DNA from: Hyphomicrobiales bacterium
GTDB taxonomy: Bacteria; Pseudomonadota; Alphaproteobacteria; Rhizobiales; Aestuariivirgaceae
Direction of reading: 5' to 3'
Assembly (NCBI GenBank): GCA_026987255.1
Contig: JALSNA010000067.1
Location: 1-5,139 of the forward strand
Length of the DNA stretch: 5,139 bases
Below, piece after piece: positions 1 through 5,139 of the stretch. The notes under the pieces are model-generated. The model had not been told where the DNA came from and did not search any database. It saw only the letters and a program-made list of their open reading frames with translations. Both the position numbers and the translations under genes were made by a program. Each line of letters starts with the position of its first letter. Position 1 is the first letter of the stretch.

Positions 1-41
1 GTCAGGGCCAGGGGGCGGGCGGGATCTGCCTGTGCGCTCAT
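1..41 (-). CDS. pdxA: 4-hydroxythreonine-4-phosphate dehydrogenase PdxA, N-terminal fragment
   Basis: Only the first 13 codons and two further bases lie in the window; the gene continues past the left edge. The peptide reads MSAQADPARPLALT. The PLALT stretch is how PdxA proteins typically lead into their MGDPAGIGPE motif, which would fall just outside the window. PdxA is a cytoplasmic NAD-dependent, metal-dependent dehydrogenase that oxidises 4-phosphohydroxy-threonine in the DXP-dependent route to pyridoxal phosphate. The start is supported by a GAGAGG ribosome-binding site (53 to 48) six bases before the ATG at 41. The gene begins 30 bp after the surA stop on the same strand with no terminator between, so it is probably cotranscribed. 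The call depends on a very short peptide plus the well-known surA-pdxA gene order; another protein starting here cannot be excluded from the sequence alone. Confidence 0.75.
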   Translation of the reverse strand, partial: MSAQADPARPLAL

Positions 42-71
42 GCAGTGCCTCTCGATAGCTTTAGCCGTCCG

Positions 72-1064
72 TCAGCGGATGGCGGCGCTTTTGTCCTTGT
101 ATTCGATATAGGCCTTCTTGCGCAGCTGTCTCATGATGCGTTCAATTTCCTGGCCCATGGCTTCATTCTTGACGATCGCAGCGATCTGCTCGCGCTTGGG
201 CCGCGGCGGCACGATCTTGCGCGATCCGCAAAAGGCTATGAGCTGAATGCCGCTTGTGGAGCGGATGGGGCCGATCAGGCGGCGCGTCCCGGCCAGTTGG
301 ATGGCTTTGCGCAGTTGTTTCATCATGCGCCTTGGATCGGCCTGCAAGGGCTTGGAAACCTTGACGTTGAAGATGCCGGAAACAGCCTTGCGCAGGCTGC
401 GGCATCCCTTGTAGCGTTTCATGATCTGCCGGGCCTCCACCATGCGCGCATAGAGCAGCTGCTGGCGCATGGCCGGGGCGACATTTTCCACTGGCAAAGT
501 CACCTGGCGCAGATTGTAGATGGTGATGGGCCGCAGGCGCGGATCATTCAGAATTTGCCTGTATTTGCGGTCAATGGCCTTTTGGTCAACCTTGACCTGA
601 AGTTTTTTGCCCATGCGTTGCATCATGACGCGGAACAGCAGGGTCGAGCGGATGTAGTCCTTCATGGTGCGCAGCCGCACGCCGCGCTTGCGCAAGGTGG
701 CCTTCATCTTGGCCATGCCGCCCATGTTCCTGGCCATGGCGCGCAAGGTCTTGTCCACTTGCGTATCGGGGATGACGATGCCCAGCTTGCGCGCTTCCGT
801 CTCCAGCACCGCGGCGTTGATCTGCGATCGCAGCGCCGATTTGCGGTCGCGCCGTCCGCCGATGATGCCATTGAGCTTCATGCGCTGGGAGACGTCGAAA
901 TCCGTCACCGGCCTGTCATTGACCAGAACCAGCACCTTGCTCGCCTGCGCCGGCACACTGGCCCAGCCCAGCACCAGGACCAAGAGCACAGCGGCCGCCC
1001 AGCCGCAGCGAACAAAAATCCCTGCGATGGTGTTTTTCATGCAGGATGGGAAAGATCGGTTCAT
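72..1064 (-). CDS. surA: SurA-type periplasmic chaperone with degenerate parvulin (PPIase-like) domain
   Basis: Periplasmic chaperone that binds unfolded outer-membrane proteins and passes them to the BAM complex; LptD encoded just upstream is a known type of client. The 330-residue product begins with a signal peptide: hydrophobic core AAAVLLVLVLGW and a likely cut after VPAQA, residue 41. A SurA N-terminal domain follows (about 42-170; KVLVLVNDRPVTDFDV resembles the first strand of E. coli SurA). One parvulin-like domain spans about 180-285, ending in LIGPIRSTSG like the E. coli IVGPIRSGVG motif. A basic C-terminal helix completes the N-domain fold. The E. coli protein has two parvulin domains and about 430 residues; this one has one. 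Both characteristic His are Gln (about 187 and 274). Cys221 and Cys279 could form a disulfide. The mature protein is strikingly basic. I chose the ATG at 1064 because it leaves a normal signal peptide; its ribosome site (GGGA, 1075-1072) is weak. ATG 1040 and TTG 1166 are alternatives. Confidence 0.85.
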   Translation of the reverse strand: MNRSFPSCMKNTIAGIFVRCGWAAAVLLVLVLGWASVPAQASKVLVLVNDRPVTDFDVSQRMKLNGIIGGRRDRKSALRSQINAAVLETEARKLGIVIPDTQVDKTLRAMARNMGGMAKMKATLRKRGVRLRTMKDYIRSTLLFRVMMQRMGKKLQVKVDQKAIDRKYRQILNDPRLRPITIYNLRQVTLPVENVAPAMRQQLLYARMVEARQIMKRYKGCRSLRKAVSGIFNVKVSKPLQADPRRMMKQLRKAIQLAGTRRLIGPIRSTSGIQLIAFCGSRKIVPPRPKREQIAAIVKNEAMGQEIERIMRQLRKKAYIEYKDKSAAIR

Positions 1065-1162
1065 TTGGACGTCCCGGGATTGTGCGGCAGTCAGGTCAGG
1101 GTCGCAATTAGGCCTCGAACGTGGAAAGATTGTGTCCAACCAGATGGGAGCAGGGCAACGGC

Positions 1163-3442
1163 TCAAAAGACATTGCCGCCCACCGTGGCGCCGCCAAGCG
1201 TCTTGAACTCCAATGTCAGGAACAGGGCATTTTTTGAAATGTCATCGGCGTTGGAGGTGAAGTTTTGCACATATTCCAGGCTGAAGTTGAAGCAGTCGCA
1301 CTCATAGCCGATGCCGATGGAGCGCCGCACATTGCTCTTGCTGGCCAGATCGTAGCGCCAGCCGCCGAACAATCGCCAGTTGCCGGAAAAGTTCCAGCTC
1401 GCCGAGGCGGCGATCTGTTCCTGGCGGGTCAGGAGGCCATGGGCCGGATCGGCCTGAAGGCGTGCATATTGCACCGCCGCGGTCAGCCCCAGATAGCTGG
1501 CCGAGGCATTGACCTCCTGATTGGAGAGCGAAAGCGACTTGCCGTCGAAGCGCCCCTGCCAGCTGATGCGCAAATTGTCGTTGGGCGCATAGGCCAGGGC
1601 CGCCACCACATCGGAATAATCCCGCCCCAGCCCCGTCCTGATCCCGAAGCTGTTGCGCCCCGCCAGGTGATAGGACTGGCCGATGCTGGCGCGCACGAAA
1701 CCGCCGGAGGGCATGTAGAGCGAATAAAGCAGGCCGATATTGGCCCGCACGCCGCCCTCGTAACGGTCCAGGCCGGAAAAACGGTCATGCAGGAACAGAT
1801 TGTTGGCGGTGAAGTTCATGGAGATGGAATCTTCGTTGCCGATGTGATCGCGCTTGACCTCGTTGCGCGCCGCAATGATCTGGGCAACGGGCGAAAGGAC
1901 ATGCTGGCCCAGATCGTCGTGGCGCATGAAGGGCCAGCGCACGTCCAGCCCCGCCGAGGGCAGGAAACGGCTGGTCACCTCGCTGCCGCGCTGGCCTCCC
2001 GGCACGGCCGGATCGGGCACATTGTTGGTGGCGTAGATATCCGTCCGCAGCCGCGCGAAGGGCGCAGCGACGATGCCCGCAGAGGAGACCATGCGCCGCT
2101 GCCAGGCAAGCTGCATCACCGAGCGCGTCTGGCGCGTGCCCTGATGAACGGTTGCGAAAGGCGTGTGGGCATCGTTGCGGTAGATGGAATAGATGCGGCT
2201 GTCGAAGATCAGCTCGCCCTGGGCGATGGCATCGGCGAAAGTGTGGCTGTAATGGACATATGGCGCCATGACCGGATCGGTGCGGCTGTTGTCCACGTCC
2301 AGCAGGCCGCGAAAATGCGAGGCGCGGGCATGGAAATAGTTGCGCCCGTCAAGGCCGGTCAGCCAGAGCTTCGATTCGATGGTGTCGCGCTTGTCGATGC
2401 CATAACGGCGCATCATGGTGCGGTCCGTCTGCATCGCGCCGTCAAATCCCCAGCTCCAGCGGCTGTTCAAGGCAAATTGTCCCCTGCCGCGCACGAAGCC
2501 ACGCCACTTGCGGTCACCCGGCGGGGCAACCTTTTTCGGCTGCAATTGCCGGATGCCGCCGAAATCCACCTTGTAGGTTCCGCTGGCCACCCGGTGCCGC
2601 CAGGTGGCGCGCCCCAGAAGGCCCTGCTTGCTGTAGGCCATGGGGCGCAGCGTGATGTCGTAATTGGGCGCCAGGTTGATGAAGTAGGGCACGCCGAAGC
2701 CAAATCCCAGCTGCGAGGAATAGGATGCGGTGGGCACCAGGAAACCGCTGGCGCGCGGATGTTTCGGATCGGGGTGGCTGAGATAGGGTGTCCAGAAGAT
2801 GGGCACGCCGCCCAGCTCCAGGGTCATGTTCTTGTGATAGATGCGCCCCTTGCGCTCGTCATGAATGGCGCGCTCCGATTTCAGCTCCCACAGGGGCGCG
2901 CCGTCATCGAGCTTGCAGACCGAGCAGCGGGTGTAGCGCACATCGTAATAGGTGGTCAGATAGCCGGATTTGCGCACCGCATAGCGCGCCTTGAGGGTGG
3001 CGCTGTTGGTCATCAGAAGGCGCAGGTGACGGGCGAAGCCATCGCGGAACCTGTGATCGAACCGGGCGAAATCGGCAAACAGGATGTTGCCGTCCGGCTC
3101 ATGCACCTCCACGTAGCCATCGGCGCTGATCTTGTCCTTGCGCCGGTCATAGACCACCTTGCGGGCCACCAGCACATAGGGGCCATAGGTGATGCGCACA
3201 TCGCCAAGCGCGGTGGCCACGTCGCGCCGCGCGTCAAAGACGATGCGCCGCGCCAGCACGTCCATCAAGGTGCCCTTGGCCGGTTTCTTCAGATAGAACC
3301 TGGGAACGGAGGCGCGGGTCAGGGCCCCGGCCGCCGGAGCGAAAACCGCAAGGCCAAGACAGGCAAGCGCCACGGACACGGCAAGACGGGAAAGCCCAAG
3401 CTTCCCCTTGCTTCCGTGCCTCTTTGCGCAGCTTCCCGTCAT
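1163..3442 (-). CDS. lptD: LPS-assembly outer-membrane protein LptD
   Basis: Outer-membrane beta-barrel that, plugged by LptE, takes lipopolysaccharide from the periplasmic Lpt bridge and inserts it in the outer leaflet. The protein is 759 residues, close to the family norm (E. coli 784). In order: signal peptide 1-40 (hydrophobic core 20-36, likely cut after APAAGA); LptA/OstA-like jellyroll about 50-165, with the typical repeated strands (RIVFDARRDVATALGDVRI, then KISADGYVEVHEPDGNI); a hinge with CSVC and PLWELKSERAIHD; the GGVPIFWTPYLSHPDP segment and SGFLVP motif typical of LptD; then an aromatic, alternating-residue barrel to the C-terminus with GYECDCFNFSLEY and a last strand near 738-748. 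Mature cysteines are 173, 176, 715 and 717, presumably giving N- to C-domain disulfides as in E. coli. AAGAGG (3452-3447) lies four bases before the ATG, and no other nearby start gives a signal peptide. It heads the unit lptD-surA-pdxA; surA follows after 98 bp. Confidence 0.96.
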   Translation of the reverse strand: MTGSCAKRHGSKGKLGLSRLAVSVALACLGLAVFAPAAGALTRASVPRFYLKKPAKGTLMDVLARRIVFDARRDVATALGDVRITYGPYVLVARKVVYDRRKDKISADGYVEVHEPDGNILFADFARFDHRFRDGFARHLRLLMTNSATLKARYAVRKSGYLTTYYDVRYTRCSVCKLDDGAPLWELKSERAIHDERKGRIYHKNMTLELGGVPIFWTPYLSHPDPKHPRASGFLVPTASYSSQLGFGFGVPYFINLAPNYDITLRPMAYSKQGLLGRATWRHRVASGTYKVDFGGIRQLQPKKVAPPGDRKWRGFVRGRGQFALNSRWSWGFDGAMQTDRTMMRRYGIDKRDTIESKLWLTGLDGRNYFHARASHFRGLLDVDNSRTDPVMAPYVHYSHTFADAIAQGELIFDSRIYSIYRNDAHTPFATVHQGTRQTRSVMQLAWQRRMVSSAGIVAAPFARLRTDIYATNNVPDPAVPGGQRGSEVTSRFLPSAGLDVRWPFMRHDDLGQHVLSPVAQIIAARNEVKRDHIGNEDSISMNFTANNLFLHDRFSGLDRYEGGVRANIGLLYSLYMPSGGFVRASIGQSYHLAGRNSFGIRTGLGRDYSDVVAALAYAPNDNLRISWQGRFDGKSLSLSNQEVNASASYLGLTAAVQYARLQADPAHGLLTRQEQIAASASWNFSGNWRLFGGWRYDLASKSNVRRSIGIGYECDCFNFSLEYVQNFTSNADDISKNALFLTLEFKTLGGATVGGNVF

Positions 3443-3577
3443 GACGCCTCTTGCAGATGGCCGTCTTCACCGATCCGGTTTGCGCGCCGTGCGCCGCCCC
3501 ATCGGCACCCCGCAAACCCTTCTTCACCATTCACGCACGCCTGCGCGCGAAAGGCAAAAAGCGATTCACGGCTTCCT

Positions 3578-3606
3578 TTTTAACCTTTTTCAGTGGCCGA
3601 AGTTAA
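3578..3606 (-). promoter_or_regulatory. Candidate sigma70-type promoter for lptD-surA-pdxA
   Basis: On the minus strand TTAACT (3606-3601, four of six matches to TTGACA) and TTAAAA (3583-3578, three of six to TATAAT) are separated by exactly 17 bases. It lies in the most AT-rich part of the intergenic region and would give an untranslated leader of roughly 130 bases before the lptD ATG. Spacing and position are good but hexamer matches are modest, so this is only a candidate. Confidence 0.3.
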
Positions 3607-3669
3607 GAGCCAAATTGCGATTATTTGTGGCCCATGGCGCCACCGTGCGGGCTTTTTCATCTTGCGCGG

Positions 3670-3698
3670 TTGTCTTTTGCAATCCTGCGCAATAGGAA
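3670..3698 (+). promoter_or_regulatory. Candidate promoter for pepA
   Basis: TTGTCT (3670-3675) and TAGGAA (3693-3698) are separated by 17 bases and would start transcription about 55 bases before the pepA ATG. The -35 resembles TTGACA (four of six); the -10 is weak (three of six). The -35 element sits between the two arms of a TTGCGC/GCGCAA dyad, which could be an operator or chance. Confidence 0.25.
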
Positions 3699-3752
3699 TA
3701 GCCAACCGGCCGGGCCGCCATGGGGCGGATGAGGCCATTGCACAGCATATGC

Positions 3753-3756
3753 GAGG
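3753..3756 (+). promoter_or_regulatory. Ribosome binding site fixing the pepA start
   Basis: GAGG, within GCGAGGT, ends five bases before the ATG at 3762. This favours that ATG over the ATG at 3749, which is out of frame, and over the in-frame GTG immediately before it at 3759. Confidence 0.7.
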
Positions 3757-3761
3757 TCGTG

Positions 3762-5139
3762 ATGAAAGTCGGATTTTCAACCGGGCTGGATGCCCTGAAT
3801 GCCAAGGTGGCGGTCATTCCCGTGGCCAGGGACGAAGGCCTGCCGGAAGAGCTGCGCGCCTGGGATGAAAGCGGCCAGATCGAGCGCGCCATGAAGGTTG
3901 CGGATTTCGATGGCGCAAGCAGCGCCATGCTGGAGATTCCCGCCCCCGCCGGGCTCAAGGTGGAGCGCCTCCTTCTCGCCGGCGCGGGCAAGGCGGGCGG
4001 CCTCGATGCGCTGCACACGGAATGTCTTGGCGGGCGCATCTGCGCAAAGCTGACCGGCCTGAAGATCGCCTCCGCCGCCATCTGGGCCGGTGGTTTTGAA
4101 GGCATGCCCCTCCAGCCGGCCGATTATGCCGCCCGCCTGGCCTCCGGCCTTGTGCTGCGCAACTACGATTTCGCCAGGTATCACACGGCAAAGGACAAGA
4201 AACCCAAGGTGATGACATCGGCCACCCTGGTGAGCGGGCAGGCACGCGCCGCGGCAGCGGCCTTCAAGCCTTTGCACAGCCTGGCCGAGGCCGTTCACAT
4301 GGCCCGCGATCTGGTCAACGAGCCGGGCAATGTGCTTTATCCGGAAAGTTTCGCCGGGCGGGTGAAGAAACTGGAGGATCTGGGCCTCGAAGTGAACATC
4401 CTCGACGAAAAGCAGCTGCGCAAGATGGGCTTTGGCGCGCTTTTGGCGGTGGCCCAGGGCTCGGCCAATCCGCCGCGCGTGGCGGTGATGAAATGGAGCG
4501 GCGGCAAGCCGGATGAGGCGCCTTTGGCCTTCATCGGCAAGGGCGTGACCTTCGATTCGGGCGGCATTTCCATCAAGCCCTCGGCGGGCATGGAGGACAT
4601 GAAGGGCGACATGGGCGGCGCCGCCGCCGTCACCGGCCTGATGCGCGCCCTGGCGGCGCGCAAGGCCAGGGTCAATGCCGTGGGCATCATCGGCCTGGTG
4701 GAGAACATGCCCGATGGCAGGGCGCAACGGCCCGGCGACGTGGTCACCTCGCTTTCGGGGCAGACCATCGCGGTGCTCAACACCGATGCCGAGGGGCGCA
4801 TGGTGCTGGCCGATTGCCTGACCTATGCCAGGGAGACCTTCAAGCCCGCCCTGATGATCAACCTGGCGACCCTGACCGGGGCCATCCTGGTGGCTCTGGG
4901 CAAGGAATATGCCGGAATGTTCAGCAATGACGACGAGCTGGCCGGAGCGCTTGGACAAGCCGGAGAAGCCACCGGCGAGAAGGTCTGGCGCATGCCCCTG
5001 GGCAAGGCCTACGACAAGCTGATCGATCATGACGTGGCCGACATGAAGAACACCGGCGGCCGCAATGCCGGCTCCATCACCGCGGCACAGTTCCTCAAGC
5101 GCTATGTGGGCGAAACCCCCTGGGCGCACCTGGACGTGG
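3762..5139 (+). CDS. pepA: Leucyl aminopeptidase PepA (peptidase family M17), C-terminus cut by the window edge
   Basis: Cytoplasmic two-metal (Zn/Mn) aminopeptidase that removes N-terminal residues, preferentially leucine, from peptides; usually a hexamer. The frame is open for 459 codons to the right edge; the family is about 500 residues, so about 40 are missing. Residues 1-165 form the variable M17 N-terminal domain and about 170 onward the catalytic domain. All E. coli metal ligands and catalytic residues are present at a constant offset of ten: Lys260, Asp265, Asp283, Asp342 and Glu344 as ligands, Lys272 and Arg346 catalytic. The hallmark NTDAEGR is at 340-346 and FDSGGISIKPS at 264-274. 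The visible end, WAHLDV, precedes the usual AGTAW. It is divergent from lptD. E. coli PepA also binds DNA in plasmid-dimer resolution and carAB control; nothing here shows that this protein does. Confidence 0.97.
   Translation, partial: MKVGFSTGLDALNAKVAVIPVARDEGLPEELRAWDESGQIERAMKVADFDGASSAMLEIPAPAGLKVERLLLAGAGKAGGLDALHTECLGGRICAKLTGLKIASAAIWAGGFEGMPLQPADYAARLASGLVLRNYDFARYHTAKDKKPKVMTSATLVSGQARAAAAAFKPLHSLAEAVHMARDLVNEPGNVLYPESFAGRVKKLEDLGLEVNILDEKQLRKMGFGALLAVAQGSANPPRVAVMKWSGGKPDEAPLAFIGKGVTFDSGGISIKPSAGMEDMKGDMGGAAAVTGLMRALAARKARVNAVGIIGLVENMPDGRAQRPGDVVTSLSGQTIAVLNTDAEGRMVLADCLTYARETFKPALMINLATLTGAILVALGKEYAGMFSNDDELAGALGQAGEATGEKVWRMPLGKAYDKLIDHDVADMKNTGGRNAGSITAAQFLKRYVGETPWAHLDV

Larger units (their letters stand above)
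3443..3761. other. Divergent intergenic region between lptD and pepA
   Basis: These 319 bp separate the starts of two divergent genes, so promoters for both must lie here or in the gene edges. It is more AT-rich than the genes around 3550-3700, with A/T runs near 3577-3590. I see one candidate promoter per strand (listed separately), a TTGCGC/GCGCAA dyad at 3662-3692 and an 8-bp palindrome CCGGCCGG at 3706-3713. Short open frames on the minus strand (3660-3580, 26 codons; 3534-3439, 31 codons) have no strong ribosome site and no recognisable product. No RNA gene, terminator or remnant of lptF/lptG is recognisable. Confidence 0.8.

Noticed and set aside
1067..1074. Palindrome GGACGTCC just upstream of the surA ATG.
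   Set aside because: It is an isolated 8-bp palindrome in GC-rich DNA with no partner or flanking conserved sequence; chance is sufficient.
45..1307. A 420-codon open frame on the plus strand opposite surA and the end of lptD.
   Set aside because: It has the same codon-register shadow origin; composition is His/Ala/Gln-rich and it crosses the surA-lptD boundary without regard to either gene.
3359..3361. Cys28 in the LptD signal peptide (VALAC) as a possible lipobox.
   Set aside because: The residue at -3 is Ala rather than Leu/Val/Ile, the cysteine sits in the middle of the hydrophobic core, and a normal signal peptidase I site (APAAGA) follows 12 residues later.
1265..3583. A 772-codon open frame on the plus strand opposite lptD.
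   Set aside because: It is codon-register antisense to a clear LptD and exists because TTA, CTA and TCA codons are avoided. Its product has no family resemblance, and the frame also runs past the lptD start into noncoding DNA.
3629..3645. Inverted repeat GTGGC/GCCAC-like around the CCATGG in the intergenic region, as a terminator or attenuator.
   Set aside because: The stem is only about five base pairs with no following T-run on either strand, and a terminator is not expected between divergent starts.
3580..3660. A 26-codon minus-strand frame beginning MKKPARWRHG with a short hydrophobic stretch IIAIWLL.
   Set aside because: There is no Shine-Dalgarno sequence before the ATG, the frame overlaps the candidate lptD promoter, and the hydrophobic run is too short for a membrane segment.
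3777..5129. A 450-codon open frame on the minus strand opposite pepA.
   Set aside because: It is an antisense shadow of pepA, whose catalytic motifs leave no doubt about the coding strand. Its own sequence is Gly/His/Ala-rich low-complexity type.

Overview
This is a conventional chromosomal window, best explained as alphaproteobacterial. The sequence is visibly GC-rich. It carries the envelope-biogenesis order lptD - surA - pdxA, and both envelope proteins look alphaproteobacterial: the SurA is short with a single degenerate parvulin-like domain, and the LptD has a CxxC pair after its N-terminal domain and a CxC pair near its C-terminus. Genus cannot be assigned from the sequence alone.

Layout. 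On the minus strand, read right to left, are lptD (3442 to 1163, outer-membrane LPS translocon), surA (1064 to 72, periplasmic chaperone for outer-membrane proteins) and the first 13 codons of pdxA (41 to 1, vitamin B6 synthesis, running off the left edge). Gaps are 98 bp and 30 bp with no terminator-like hairpin, so the three are probably one transcription unit. On the plus strand, pepA (leucyl aminopeptidase, M17) starts at 3762 and runs off the right edge with about 40 C-terminal residues missing. The 319-bp region between lptD and pepA is a divergent promoter region. I mark one weak candidate sigma70-type promoter for each direction.

How the genes fit together. LptD is the beta-barrel that, with LptE, inserts LPS into the outer leaflet. 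SurA-type chaperones escort unfolded barrels such as LptD to the BAM complex, so barrel and chaperone are co-encoded. PdxA and PepA are housekeeping enzymes that often neighbour this cluster.

Points worth a second look: the SurA is extremely basic (68 Lys/Arg against 21 Asp/Glu in the mature part) and has Gln where parvulin domains carry active-site-type His; lptF/lptG, often found between pepA and lptD in related bacteria, are absent here; and the LptD cysteines are spaced differently from the E. coli pattern. I found no mobile element, CRISPR array, tRNA/rRNA, phage gene or convincing undescribed system. Very long open frames opposite all three main genes are codon-register shadows.
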